Position numbers and translations under genes: made by a program. This document shows positions 44,841-54,849 of a stretch of 64,000 nt of DNA, in pieces; position 1 is the first letter of the stretch, and the number at the start of each line of letters is the position of its first letter. A model generated the notes under the pieces. The model was not told the DNA's origin. It worked only from the letters and a program-made list of their open reading frames with translations, and did no database searches. Location: positions 248,001-312,000 of the forward strand of contig NZ_QTSU01000001.1 of NCBI RefSeq assembly GCF_003382365.1, read 5' to 3'. This DNA comes from Lysobacter silvisoli. GTDB taxonomy: Bacteria; Pseudomonadota; Gammaproteobacteria; Xanthomonadales; Xanthomonadaceae.

Positions 44841-47800
44841 TCAGGCCGCCTGCCGCAGCACGGTCAGCAGGCCCTTGGCCGCGGCCAGGCGCGACGGCGG
44901 ATCGGGCAGGTCCAGCTTGACCCGCAGCTTGTCGGCGCCGTCCATCTGGTAGAGCTTGGACTGGGTCTGGATCAGGCGGATCACCGCCATCGGGTCCACG
45001 TTCGGCTTCTCCACGAACTGCACCCGGCCGCCCTTGTCGCCCAGGTCCAGCTTGCGGATGCCCAACTCGGTCGCCGCCAGCTTGAGCTCGGCCACCGCGA
45101 ACAAATGCTTGGCCGGGTCGGGCAGCAGGCCGAAGCGGTCGATCATCTCCACCTGCAGCTCGCGCAGCTCTTCGACGTTGCGCGCGCCGCTGACGCGCTT
45201 GTACAGGGTCAGGCGGGTGTGCACGTCGGGCAGGTAGTCGTCGGGGATCAATGCCGGCAGGTGCAGTTCCACTTCGGCGCCGCGCGCCTCCACCGCGTCC
45301 ACGTCGGGCAGTTTGCCCTGGCGGATCGAGCGCACCGCGCGTTCCAGCAGTTCGGTGTACAGGCTGAAGCCGACCTCGGCCATCTGCCCGCTCTGGTCCT
45401 CGCCCAGCAGTTCGCCGGCGCCGCGGATTTCCAGGTCGTGGGTGGCCAGGGTGAAACCGGCGCCCAGCTCGTCCATGGCCGCGATCGCGTCCAGGCGCTT
45501 GCGCGCGTCGGCGGTAATCGCGCGCTGCTCGGGCACCACCAGGTAGGCATAGGCGCGGTGATGCGAGCGGCCGACGCGGCCGCGCAGCTGGTGCAGCTGG
45601 GCCAGGCCGAACTTGTCGGCCCGATTCATGATGATGGTGTTGGCGTTGGGAATGTCGATGCCCGATTCGATGATGGTGGTCGCCAGCAGCACGTTGTAGC
45701 GCTGCTTGTGGAAATCCAGCATCACCCGTTCCAGCTCGCGCTCGGCCATCTGGCCGTGGGCCACGCCGATGCGCGCCTCCGGCACCAGTTCCTGCAGCTG
45801 GCGCTGCATGCGGCCGATGCTTTCCACGTCGTTGTGCAGGAAGTAGACCTGGCCGCCGCGCGCCAGCTCGCGCTGGAAGGCCTCGCGCAGCTGGGCGTCG
45901 TCCCAGGGCACCACGAAGGTCTGCACGGCCAGGCGGTGCGCGGGCGGAGTGGCGATGATCGACAGATCGCGCAGGCCGGCCATGGCCATGTTGAGCGTGC
46001 GCGGAATCGGCGTGGCGGTCAGGGTCAGCAGGTGCACGTTGGCGCGCAGCGCCTTCAGCGCTTCCTTCTGGCGCACGCCGAAGCGCTGCTCCTCGTCCAC
46101 GATCACCAAACCCAGGTCGGCGAAACGTACGTCCGGCTGCAGCAGGCGGTGGGTGCCGACGATCACGTCGATCTTGCCCTCGGCCAGCTTGTCCAGTTCG
46201 GCCTTGATCTCCTTGGCGGTCTTGAAGCGCGACAGCACTTCGACCTTGAGCGGCCAGTCGGCGAAACGGTCGCGGAAATTGCGGTAGTGCTGCTCGGCCA
46301 GCAGGGTGGTGGGCACCAGCACCGCGACCTGCTTGCCGGCCGCGGCGGCGACGAAGGCGGCGCGCACCGCGACCTCGGTCTTGCCGAAGCCGACGTCGCC
46401 GCAGACCACGCGGTCCATGGGCTGGCTGCTGCCCAGGTCGCGGATCACCGCTTCGATCGCGGCGTGCTGGTCCGGGGTCTCCTCGAACGGGAACGCGGCG
46501 GCGAAGGGTTCGTACATGGCGCGGTCCACGTCCAGCGCCAGGCCGGCGCGGGCCTGGCGCTTGGCCTGGATCTCCAGCAGTTCGGCGGCCACGTCGCGGA
46601 CCTTTTCGGCGGCCTTCTTCTTAGCCTTGGTCCATTGCTCCCCGCCCAGCGAATGCAGCGGCGCGGTTTCCACCGAGGCGCCGGAGTAGCGGCTGATCAG
46701 ATGCAGCTGCGCCACCGGCACGTACAGGCGGTCGCCCTTGGCGTATTCGATTTCCAGGTATTCGCCGGGCAGGCCGCCGGCTTCCAGCACCACCAGGCCG
46801 CGGTAGCGGCCCACGCCGTGGTCCTCGTGCACGATCGGCGCGCCTTCGGACAACTCGCCCAGGTCGCGGATGATCGCTTCGGGTTCGCGCCCGGCGCGCT
46901 TGCGCCGGCGCGGCTGCGAGGCGCGCTCGGGGAACAGCTGGCGCTCGGTGAGCAGCGCGTAAGCCGGCTCGGTGAGCGCGAAGCCGTCGTCCAGCGGCGC
47001 CACCGCGATGGCGAAGCGCGCGTTGCCGGCGACGAAGGCGCGCCAGTCCGGCAGCACCTCGGGGCGCAACTCGGCCGCGTGCAGCAGTTCCAGCAAGGCT
47101 TCGCGGCGGCCGGCGCTGTCGGCGGCGATGAGCACGCGGCCCGGGTAGTGCTGCAGGAAGGATTTGAGCGCCTGCGCGGGCGCGGCGTCCTTGGCCGCCA
47201 CCGGCAGCGACGGCGCGGGCTGGTCGCCCAGCGCCTGCGCGCGTTCGCGCTGGGCATGGCCTTCGCCGCAGATTTCGATGCGCTCGCCGCGGTTGAGCCG
47301 TTCGCGCAGCGCGTCCGGCGGCAGGTACAGCGCGTCGGGCGGCAGCAGCGGGCGTTCCAGGTCGTGGCGGCGCTGTTCGTAGCGCTCGCCGGTGTGCGTC
47401 CAGAACTGTTCGGCCGCTTCCAGCGCGCCGTCGCCCAGCACCGGCAGCGCGCGTTCGTCCAGGTAGTCGAACAGGGTCGCGGTTTCGGCGAAAAACAGCG
47501 GCAGGTAGTACTCGATGCCGGCCGGCGCCAGGCCAGCTTTGAGGTCCTGATACAGGCCACTGCGGCGGGTGTCCAGGTCGAAGCGGTCGCGCAGCGCGTC
47601 CAGCGCGCGCTTGAGCGAAGCCTCGTCCAGCGGCACTTCGCGGCCGGGCAGCAGGCGCACCGCTTCGATCTTGTCCAGCGAGCGCTGCGATTCGGGATCG
47701 AAGGCGCGGATGGTGTCGATCTCGTCGTCCAGCAGCTCCACCCGGAACGGCGACGTGGCGCCCATCGGATAGACGTCGAGCAGGCCGCCGCGCACGGCGA

Positions 47801-48305
47801 AGTCGCCCGGGTCCAGCACCTGCGGCACGTGGCGGTAGCCGGCCGATTCCAGGCGCCGCTGTTCGGCGTCCAGGTTCAGGCGCTGGCCGACACGCACGTC
47901 GAAGCTGCCGCCGACCACGTGGCGCAGCGGCGCCAGCCGCTGCAGCAGGGTCTGCACCGGCACCACCACGATGCCGCGTTCCAGCGCGGGCAGGCGGTGC
48001 AGCGCGGCCAGGCGCTGGGAGACGATGTCCGGGTGCGGGCTGAACTGGTCGTAGGGCAGGGTTTCCCAGTCCGGGAACGGCAGCACCGGCAGCGCGGCGT
48101 CGTCGCCGATCAGGGTGCGCAGGTCGGCTTCCAACTGGTGCGCGCTGTGGTTGTCGCGGGTGATCGCCAGCAGCGGGCCGGTGTGGGCGGCCGCGGCGGC
48201 GGCCAGGTGCAGGGCCAGCGCGGACGGCGAGGCCGGGGCGCGCCACCAGGCGCGTTGCTGGCCGGCCTTGGGCAGCGGCGGGGTGGGGAGCTGGGTGCTG
48301 GGCAT
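44841..48305 (-). CDS. mfd: Transcription-repair coupling factor Mfd
   Basis: A 1154-residue ATPase that removes RNA polymerase stalled at DNA damage and recruits UvrA. Domain order is complete: UvrB-homology domains 1a/2/1b (about 1-340), the RNA-polymerase-interacting RID (HEDHGVGRYRGLVVLEAGG, about 490), the translocase with Walker A GDVGFGKTEVAVRAAF and DEEQRFGV, motif VI region HQLRGRVGRSHHRAYAY, and the C-terminal TRCF domain D7. I chose the ATG at 48305 because it gives normal length. Upstream reading enters the ohrR promoter. Confidence 0.97.
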   Translation of the reverse strand: MPSTQLPTPPLPKAGQQRAWWRAPASPSALALHLAAAAAAHTGPLLAITRDNHSAHQLEADLRTLIGDDAALPVLPFPDWETLPYDQFSPHPDIVSQRLAALHRLPALERGIVVVPVQTLLQRLAPLRHVVGGSFDVRVGQRLNLDAEQRRLESAGYRHVPQVLDPGDFAVRGGLLDVYPMGATSPFRVELLDDEIDTIRAFDPESQRSLDKIEAVRLLPGREVPLDEASLKRALDALRDRFDLDTRRSGLYQDLKAGLAPAGIEYYLPLFFAETATLFDYLDERALPVLGDGALEAAEQFWTHTGERYEQRRHDLERPLLPPDALYLPPDALRERLNRGERIEICGEGHAQRERAQALGDQPAPSLPVAAKDAAPAQALKSFLQHYPGRVLIAADSAGRREALLELLHAAELRPEVLPDWRAFVAGNARFAIAVAPLDDGFALTEPAYALLTERQLFPERASQPRRRKRAGREPEAIIRDLGELSEGAPIVHEDHGVGRYRGLVVLEAGGLPGEYLEIEYAKGDRLYVPVAQLHLISRYSGASVETAPLHSLGGEQWTKAKKKAAEKVRDVAAELLEIQAKRQARAGLALDVDRAMYEPFAAAFPFEETPDQHAAIEAVIRDLGSSQPMDRVVCGDVGFGKTEVAVRAAFVAAAAGKQVAVLVPTTLLAEQHYRNFRDRFADWPLKVEVLSRFKTAKEIKAELDKLAEGKIDVIVGTHRLLQPDVRFADLGLVIVDEEQRFGVRQKEALKALRANVHLLTLTATPIPRTLNMAMAGLRDLSIIATPPAHRLAVQTFVVPWDDAQLREAFQRELARGGQVYFLHNDVESIGRMQRQLQELVPEARIGVAHGQMAERELERVMLDFHKQRYNVLLATTIIESGIDIPNANTIIMNRADKFGLAQLHQLRGRVGRSHHRAYAYLVVPEQRAITADARKRLDAIAAMDELGAGFTLATHDLEIRGAGELLGEDQSGQMAEVGFSLYTELLERAVRSIRQGKLPDVDAVEARGAEVELHLPALIPDDYLPDVHTRLTLYKRVSGARNVEELRELQVEMIDRFGLLPDPAKHLFAVAELKLAATELGIRKLDLGDKGGRVQFVEKPNVDPMAVIRLIQTQSKLYQMDGADKLRVKLDLPDPPSRLAAAKGLLTVLRQAA

Positions 48306-48488
48306 CGTCCGGGGGCTGAAGAAAACGAGTGCAGCGCCGGCAGCCTTTCGCCGCCAGCGCAGAGGGCGCCGAGTGTACGCGAGGGCGCCGTGGCGGCCGC
48401 GTGCGTATCGGCCTGAGCCTTGTAGACAGGTGGCGTCGCAGCGGCTAAGACCTGGGCCGCGTTTGAGGAAGAATTTACCCGGCATTCA

Positions 48489-48518
48489 TTAAATAGCTTG
48501 CAATTAAATAGCGCGCTA
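48489..48518. promoter_or_regulatory. Candidate OhrR operator
   Basis: AT-rich segment between mfd and ohrR with a direct repeat TTAAATAGC (48489-48497 and 48504-48512) and a palindrome TAGCGCGCTA (48509-48518). OhrR of Xanthomonas is known to bind an AT-rich palindrome between these promoters and its own start. Confidence 0.5.
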
Positions 48519-48534
48519 TGTAAATTTCCGTCCC

Positions 48535-48999
<465 letters not shown>

Positions 49000-49070
49000 C
49001 CCCATTCGAACAACCCGGCGCCGGCGACGGCGCCGTCCTGCACGACCCACCCCACTAGCGGAGTTCTGCC

Positions 49071-49496
<426 letters not shown>

Positions 49497-49520
49497 TCGC
49501 GAGGGCCTGCAGCGTCCGAT

Positions 49521-49549
49521 CCCGGCGCGGCGACGCGCCGGGATTTTTG
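49521..49549 (+). terminator. Intrinsic terminator after ohr
   Basis: CCCGGCGCG / CGCGCCGGG with a four-base loop (GCGA), followed by ATTTTTG. Confidence 0.9.
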
Positions 49550-49556
49550 TCGTCCG

Positions 49557-50606
49557 TCAAGGCCGCGCCTCCAGCACCAGATTGAAGGGCGTTTGGGTGG
49601 CGCGCCGGAAGCGGCCGAAACCGCCTTCGCTCATCACCTGCTGCAGCCGCGCCTGCCCGGCCTGCGCGCCCAGCGCCGGGCCGTTGCGCGCCAGCGACAC
49701 CGGCACGCAGATCTGCGAGGACGCGCCGTAGTACACGCGCCCCACCGGATTGAGGTTGTCCTGCACGCTGTCGCCCGCGTAGGGCTCCACCAGCAGGCAG
49801 TGCCCGTCTTCCTTGAGTGCCTGACGCGCATGCCGCGCCGCGCCCACCGGATCGCCCATGTCGTGCAGGCAATCGAAGAACGCGATCAGGTCGAAGTCGC
49901 GCCCGCCGTAGCCGGTGGCGTCGGCGACCTCGAACTGTGCGTTGTCGATGCCGGCTTCCTGCGCGCGCTGGCGCGCGGTCTCGACCGAAGCCGCGTGGTA
50001 GTCGTAGCCGACGAAGCGGGAATTGGGATAAGCCTGGGCCATCAGCGTGGTGCTGGCGCCGTGGCCGCAGCCCACGTCGGCGACGTGGGCGCCCTGGCGC
50101 AGCTTGTCCACGGCGCCGTCCAGCGCCGGCAGCCATTCGCCCAGCAGGTGGGCGTTGTAGCCGGCACGGAAGAAGCGTTCGGTGCCGTGGAACAGGCAGG
50201 GGTGGTGCTCGCCCCATTCCATGCCGGCGCCGCTGCGGAAGTTGTCCTTGGTGCGCTCCAGGGCATGGAAGACGGCTTCGACCACGTAGTAGGCGCCGGG
50301 CAGGTCCACCGGGCCGCCCGGATCGGCCAGGCACAGCGCCTGTTCGGCGCTGAGCGAATAGCGGCCGTGCTCCGGGTCGTATTGCACGTAGCCGCCGGCG
50401 GCCTGGTTACCCAGCCATTCGCGCGCATAGCGCTCGTGGGTGCCGGTGCGCGCGGCCAGTTCGGCCGCGGTCAGCGGCTCGGCCGCCAGCGCGCGGTAGT
50501 AGCCCAGCGCGTCGCCGACCAGCATCAGGCTGGCGCTGATGGCCGCGCCCAGATCGCCGACCGCGCGGCCTAGAAATTCGTTCAGACGTGCTTCGTCGAT
50601 GCCCAT
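49557..50606 (-). CDS. SAM-dependent methyltransferase with N-terminal winged helix
   Basis: A 349-residue enzyme. Residues about 1-90 form a winged-helix dimerisation domain with [20 protein letters not shown], as in plant-type O-methyltransferases and antibiotic enzymes. The class I methyltransferase core has [20 protein letters not shown] (SAM site), [13 protein letters not shown], and [16 protein letters not shown] with a conserved His region. The start at 50606 is set by the fold. It is unrelated in function to ohr and is convergent to it. The substrate cannot be derived. Confidence 0.85.
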   Translation of the reverse strand: MGIDEARLNEFLGRAVGDLGAAISASLMLVGDALGYYRALAAEPLTAAELAARTGTHERYAREWLGNQAAGGYVQYDPEHGRYSLSAEQALCLADPGGPVDLPGAYYVVEAVFHALERTKDNFRSGAGMEWGEHHPCLFHGTERFFRAGYNAHLLGEWLPALDGAVDKLRQGAHVADVGCGHGASTTLMAQAYPNSRFVGYDYHAASVETARQRAQEAGIDNAQFEVADATGYGGRDFDLIAFFDCLHDMGDPVGAARHARQALKEDGHCLLVEPYAGDSVQDNLNPVGRVYYGASSQICVPVSLARNGPALGAQAGQARLQQVMSEGGFGRFRRATQTPFNLVLEARP

Positions 50607-50735
50607 GCTCGCGCTCCGACCGGCCCGTCCCTGGGTGTGCGGCACGGCCTGCCGCTGGCCCCCGATGCATAGCCAGCCAACGCGGCGGCGCGGCGGCTCC
50701 GGCCAGCGGCCGCCGCCGTCGACGCTTATGAGCGA

Positions 50736-51293
50736 TCAGGGGGCGTCGGGGGTCTTGCGCAGGTCCAGCGAGACCCGGATCAGCCCCGGCGCGTCCTGCT
50801 GGAACTCGCGCTCGAAGCCCAGCGACTGCGCCAGCGCCAGCATCGCCAGGTTGTGCTCGAACACGTCGCCGTAGATGCGCTGCACCTTCTTGCCGCGCGC
50901 CCACTTCACCAACCGGGTCATCAGATAGCGGCCCAGGCCCATGTGGGCGATGTAGCGGCTGACCAGGATCGCGAACTCGGCGTCCAGGCCGTTGTCGTCG
51001 ATGGCGATGCGCGCCACCGCGCCCACCAGGGCCTCGCCCGGCGGCAGCGGCTCGGCCGCGACCAGAGCGAATTCGGTCTTGGGGTTGACCCGGGTGAAGC
51101 GCTCGGCCATCTCCGGGGTGAGTTCCTTGAGCGCGTAGAGGAAGCGCTGGCGGACCTCATCGGGTTGCAATAGCCCGAAGCCGGCGCGCAACGGTTCTGC
51201 GTCCTCCGGTCGGATCGGACGGATCAACACCTCGCGTCCGTTGGGGAGACGCTGGCGTTCGTGCCAGGGCGGGAGTCTTTCGCGCGCGGCCAT
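50736..51293 (-). CDS. GNAT-family acetyltransferase (Pat C-terminal-like)
   Basis: A 185-residue GNAT protein. Residues about 35-60 read IRPIRPEDAEPLRAGFGLLQ, and EVRQRFLYALKELTPEMAER follows. This is the form of the acetyltransferase domain fused to acyl-CoA synthetase domains in Pat/Acs-like protein acetylases, here standing alone. The acetyl-CoA loop is MGLGRYLMTRLVKWAR. Start 51293 (MAARERLPPWHER) is chosen over an upstream ATG at 51332. It is divergent from the YjbR gene, with only about 50 bases between. Confidence 0.85.
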   Translation of the reverse strand: MAARERLPPWHERQRLPNGREVLIRPIRPEDAEPLRAGFGLLQPDEVRQRFLYALKELTPEMAERFTRVNPKTEFALVAAEPLPPGEALVGAVARIAIDDNGLDAEFAILVSRYIAHMGLGRYLMTRLVKWARGKKVQRIYGDVFEHNLAMLALAQSLGFEREFQQDAPGLIRVSLDLRKTPDAP

Positions 51294-51344
51294 GACCCGA
51301 TATTGGCACACTGCAGGGTGAAAGCGTGTCATTCCGGGGGCCGT

Positions 51345-51695
51345 ATGAACGAAAAATCCTTACGCGCCTGCGTTTCGGCCTGGCCGGGGGTGGTCGAGGA
51401 CCTGAAATGGAAGGAAGTCACCGTGTTCTCGGTCGGCGGCCGCATGTTCTGCGCCTGGCGCCTGCAGGGGCCGGAACCGGGCGGGCTCAGCTTCCGGGTC
51501 GAGGACGAGCGCTTCCTGGAACTGACCGAACGGCCGGGCTTCCGCCCGGCGCCGTACCTGGCCCGTGCCCACTGGGTCAACGTGCCGCAGCCCGAACGGC
51601 TACCGGCGGCGGAACTGCGCGCCTTGTTGCGGCGCAGCTACGAGTTGATCCGCGCCCGCCTGAGCAAGAAGCTGCAGCGCGAACTGGCCGACTGA
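51345..51695 (+). CDS. MmcQ/YjbR-family protein
   Basis: A 116-residue protein of the YjbR double-wing DNA-binding-like fold. Motifs are CVSAWPGVVEDLKWKEVTVF, GGRMFCAWRL, LSFRVEDERFLELTERPGF, and APYLARAHWVNV. These are the family core, and the C-terminal helices follow. Function is not established in the family. The ATG at 51345 is supported by GGGGG eight bases upstream. The CDF transporter starts about 90 bases downstream. Confidence 0.88.
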   Translation: MNEKSLRACVSAWPGVVEDLKWKEVTVFSVGGRMFCAWRLQGPEPGGLSFRVEDERFLELTERPGFRPAPYLARAHWVNVPQPERLPAAELRALLRRSYELIRARLSKKLQRELAD

Positions 51696-51787
51696 GCGGC
51701 CCGCCGCGGGCCGCGCCGGCGCCCGCTGGGGCGTGCGCAGGCGGATGCTAGACTCCGCCGCTTCCGACCTCAGCAGCAGGACCGACC

Positions 51788-52699
51788 ATGGCAGGTGGTG
51801 GTGACTCGACCCGCGCGATCTTGTTCGCGCTGGGCGCCAATTTCGCGATCGCCGTGGCCAAAGGCGTGGCCGCGTTCTTCACCGGTTCCAGCGCCATGCT
51901 GGCCGAGACCGTGCACTCGCTGGCCGACTGCGGCAACCAGCTGCTGTTGTTGCTGGGCTTGCGCCAGGCCAAGCGCCCGCCGTCGCCGGACTATCCGCTG
52001 GGCTACGGCAAGGCGATCTATTTCTGGTCGTTCCTGGTCGCGGTGATGCTGTTCACCGTCGGCGGCATGTTCTCGCTGTACGAGGGCATTCATAAGCTGC
52101 AGCACCCCGAACCGCTGAAGCAGTGGTGGTGGGCGGCCGGCGTGCTGACCTTCGGCATCGCCGCCGAGGCGGTGTCGATGCGCGCCTGCCTGCAGGAAGT
52201 GAACAAGGCGCGCGGCCGCCGCAGCCTGTGGCAGTGGTTCCGCGAGAGCCGCCAGGCCGAACTGGTGGTGATCTTCGGCGAGGACCTGGCCGCGCTGCTG
52301 GGCCTGGTGTTCGCCCTGGCCGCGGTGCTGCTGGCGGTGTTCACCGGCAACCCGATGTGGGATGCCATCGGCACCATCGCCATCGGCGCGCTGCTGATCA
52401 TCGTGGCGGTGTTCGTGGCCATCGAGGTCAAGGCCATGCTGATCGGCCAGAGCGTGGACCCGGCGCGCCAGCAGCAGATCCGCGATTTCCTCGAGGCGCG
52501 TCCGGAGATCGGCAAGGTCATCAGCCTGATCACCTTGCAGCTGGGCAACGAGGTCATGGTCTCGGTGCAGGCGCGCATGCGCGAGGAGCAGAGCGTGAGC
52601 GCGTTGACCGAGCAGATCGACGCGGTCGAACGGGCGATGAAGCAGGCCTTCCCGGAAGTGCGCTGGAGCTTCTTCGAGCCGGACACCAAGACGCGCTGA
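51788..52699 (+). CDS. Cation diffusion facilitator (CDF) transporter
   Basis: A 303-residue inner-membrane divalent-cation exporter. Six membrane segments carry the metal site in TM2 (AETVHSLADCGNQLLLLLGL: His and Asp) and TM5 (GEDLAALLGLVFALA: Asp). The cytoplasmic C-terminal domain begins near LIGQSVDPARQQQIRDFLEA. TM2 has HSLAD, the form found in the SLC30A9-like branch rather than classical ZitB, so zinc is likely but not certain. Two consecutive hairpins follow the gene. Confidence 0.92.
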   Translation: MAGGGDSTRAILFALGANFAIAVAKGVAAFFTGSSAMLAETVHSLADCGNQLLLLLGLRQAKRPPSPDYPLGYGKAIYFWSFLVAVMLFTVGGMFSLYEGIHKLQHPEPLKQWWWAAGVLTFGIAAEAVSMRACLQEVNKARGRRSLWQWFRESRQAELVVIFGEDLAALLGLVFALAAVLLAVFTGNPMWDAIGTIAIGALLIIVAVFVAIEVKAMLIGQSVDPARQQQIRDFLEARPEIGKVISLITLQLGNEVMVSVQARMREEQSVSALTEQIDAVERAMKQAFPEVRWSFFEPDTKTR

Positions 52700-52707
52700 A
52701 CCAAGCT

Positions 52708-52776
52708 GCGCCGAACCCGGTTCGGCGCAAGACGTGCGCCAGAACGCCGCGGCCGGTCCGCGGCGTTCTTGGTTTT
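52708..52776 (+). terminator. Two tandem hairpins after the CDF gene, second is a terminator
   Basis: First hairpin GCGCCGAAC / GGTTCGGCGC (52708-52728). The second has a 12-base-pair perfect stem AGAACGCCGCGG / CCGCGGCGTTCT (52741-52769) and is followed by TGGTTTT. Confidence 0.8.
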
Positions 52777-52821
52777 GGGCTGCAGGCGCGATACTGGGCG
52801 CATGGGAATCGGGAGCTTGGC

Positions 52822-53784
52822 GTGAAGACTTACCAGGCGGTGTTGCTGTCGACGGGGCTGGTGCTGGCGATGGGCGGGGCGGCGGCGTACGGCGTGTACC
52901 GTTTGGCCGGGATGTCCAAAGGCGCGCACGAGCGCGAAGTCGAGTTCCTCGCGGCCGAACGCGAGCGCTCCGCGGGCGCGGTGGACGAGATCCTGGCGCC
53001 GGCTCGAGCGCGCCTGGCCGCGACCGAGCGCGATCTGCTGCGCATCGAACTGGCGCCGATGGCCACCGATGAGCTCAAGGCCAGCAAGCTCGGCGGCCGC
53101 GCCTACTGGGCGGCCGGGCGCGACTGGCCGCGCGACCCGGACGGCCATCCGTTGCAATTGCTGGCGCAGATCGACCTGGCCCAGGCGCGCCTGCCGGGCT
53201 ATCCGCAGCAGGGCCTGCTGCAGTTTTTCATCTCAGGTCGCGGCGATTATTACGGGGCCAACTTCGACGACCCGCAGCGCGACGGCATGAACGCGCTGGC
53301 GCAGCCGCGCAGCTTCCGTGTGGTGCATTGGCCGGACGCGAGCGCGCCGGCGGTGGCGCCGCCGGACGGCGCGAGCCAGGCGGGGCAGCTGCCGTTCGAA
53401 CCGGGGTCGCCGCGGCGCATGCGCTTCAGCGCCGCGCGCGAAAGCATCGGCGCCAACGACGCGCGCCTGCCGCAGGTGCTGGGCCGACCGCTGGACGAAC
53501 TGGCCGCGGCCTACGCCGCCCGCCATCCCGGGCAGCGGGCCGAGGCGCTGAGCGATGCGGCCTACGAGGCGCTGGCGCGCGGCGGCCACAAGCTCGGCGG
53601 CCATCCCGACTTCACCCAGAGCGATCCGCGCGAGGCCGAGGACCGCCACGTGCTGTTGCTGCAGCTGGACAGCGACGACACGCTGATGTGGGGCGATTCG
53701 GGCATCGCCAACTTCTTCATCGATCCCGACGACCTCGAACGCGGCGAGTTCGACCGCGTGGCCTATCACTGGGACTGCTATTGA
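52822..53784 (+). CDS. DUF1963 (YwqG-like) protein with N-terminal membrane anchor
   Basis: A 320-residue protein. The GTG start at 52822 has GGGAG at good distance and gives a membrane helix (about residues 6-28). A charged coiled-coil (about 32-70) follows. The C-terminal two thirds is the YwqG/DUF1963 domain: LLAQIDLAQARLPGYPQQG, LLQFFISGRGDYYGANFDDP, KLGGHPDFTQSDPREAEDRH, and WGDSGIANFFIDPDDLERGE. Function is unknown in the family. Its stop shares a base with the next GNAT start (TGATG), so the genes are coupled. Confidence 0.85.
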   Translation: MKTYQAVLLSTGLVLAMGGAAAYGVYRLAGMSKGAHEREVEFLAAERERSAGAVDEILAPARARLAATERDLLRIELAPMATDELKASKLGGRAYWAAGRDWPRDPDGHPLQLLAQIDLAQARLPGYPQQGLLQFFISGRGDYYGANFDDPQRDGMNALAQPRSFRVVHWPDASAPAVAPPDGASQAGQLPFEPGSPRRMRFSAARESIGANDARLPQVLGRPLDELAAAYAARHPGQRAEALSDAAYEALARGGHKLGGHPDFTQSDPREAEDRHVLLLQLDSDDTLMWGDSGIANFFIDPDDLERGEFDRVAYHWDCY

Positions 53785-54236
53785 TGACGCTGCGGCCGTA
53801 CACGCCTGCCGATCGCGACGCCTGTCTGGCCCTGTTCGCCAGCAACGTGCCGGACTACTTCGCCCAGATCGAGCTGGACGACTTCGTCGATACCCTGGAC
53901 CACAGCGAGCATTACTTCGTGATCGAACTCGAGGGCGAGGGCATCGTCGCCTGCGGCGGCTACGACGCGCTGGATCAGCCCGCCGGCGCGGCCGGACTGT
54001 GCTGGGGCATGGTCCGGCGCGACCTGCACGGGCGCGGCCTGGGCGAGCGCTTGCTGCGCGAACGCTTGCAGCGCATCGACGCAGACCCGGAGCTTGGGCC
54101 GGTGCTGATCGAGACCACCCAGCGCACCCAGGATTTCTTCGCCCGCCATGGCTTCCTGGTCACGCGCATCGTCGCCGACGGTTTTGCCGCGGGTTACGAC
54201 CTGGTGGAGATGGTGCGGCCCGCGCCCCAGCGTTGA
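53784..54236 (+). CDS. GNAT-family acetyltransferase
   Basis: A 150-residue acetyltransferase with the acetyl-CoA signature RRDLHGRGLGERLLRERLQR (about residues 78-97), VLIETTQRTQDFFARHGFLV as beta-strand 5 and helix, and GYDLVEMVR at the end. It is translationally coupled to the DUF1963 gene (TGATG). The acceptor is unknown. Confidence 0.87.
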   Translation: MTLRPYTPADRDACLALFASNVPDYFAQIELDDFVDTLDHSEHYFVIELEGEGIVACGGYDALDQPAGAAGLCWGMVRRDLHGRGLGERLLRERLQRIDADPELGPVLIETTQRTQDFFARHGFLVTRIVADGFAAGYDLVEMVRPAPQR

Positions 54237-54287
54237 GATTCGCCGCCGCTTCGGCCACCCTTGCCGGCACTCGAGGGGGAGAGCGGC

Positions 54288-54842
54288 ATGGCGGCAGCGG
54301 TGAGCGTGGCGTTGAACTGGACCTGCGTGGAGTGGCATCCGGAAGACACCTGGACGCGCGATCTGCTTCCGCGTCTGGTCGAGGCCGGCGCCTATGCGCC
54401 GTATCTGGCCCGCGCCGTGTACGTGATCCGTCTGGCCGGCAACTTCGCCATCAGCTATCCCAAGGGCGACACGCCCGCGGTCTACGTGGGCGAGGGCAGT
54501 TTCGGCAGCCGCATCCAGAGTCATAAGCGCTGGGCATCGCAATTGGAGGAACTGGTCGGCGAATTCCAGTTCGAGGTCTGCGTGGCCACGCCGCGCGTGC
54601 GCAACTGCCCGACGACCTACCTGGACTGCGAGGCGGTGGTGCTGCAGCGCTTCCGCGACCGTTTCGGCTCGGCGCCGCTATGGAACAAGCAGATCGAGCG
54701 CCGCCGCCATCCGCACCACGAGTACAGCCAGCGCAAGCTCGACTACGCGATCAGCAAGCGCAGCGGTGCGCGCTACCACTGGGCGCTGAAGCCGCTGCCG
54801 TCTTCGCCGTTCTACGCCAGCTACCAGCGCACCCACGTCTAG
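54288..54842 (+). CDS. GIY-YIG-like nuclease-fold protein
   Basis: A 184-residue protein. The central part resembles a GIY-YIG domain: Tyr45 in RAVYVIRLAG, Tyr66-Val-Gly in TPAVYVGEGSFGSRIQSHKR with Arg75 and His79, Glu115 in LDCEAVVLQRF, and the closing SAPLWNKQ with Asn133. These are the usual positions of the catalytic and metal residues in this fold, with a short insertion between the two tyrosine motifs. It has no additional DNA-binding domain that I can see. Start 54288 follows GGGGGAGA. Its end is seven bases from the convergent rlmJ end. Confidence 0.62.
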   Translation: MAAAVSVALNWTCVEWHPEDTWTRDLLPRLVEAGAYAPYLARAVYVIRLAGNFAISYPKGDTPAVYVGEGSFGSRIQSHKRWASQLEELVGEFQFEVCVATPRVRNCPTTYLDCEAVVLQRFRDRFGSAPLWNKQIERRRHPHHEYSQRKLDYAISKRSGARYHWALKPLPSSPFYASYQRTHV

Positions 54843-54849
54843 GCGCGGC

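Noticed and set aside
45105-48416. 1103-codon plus-strand frame opposite mfd
   Set aside because: Antisense to the complete mfd gene with all motor motifs; composition is artefactual.
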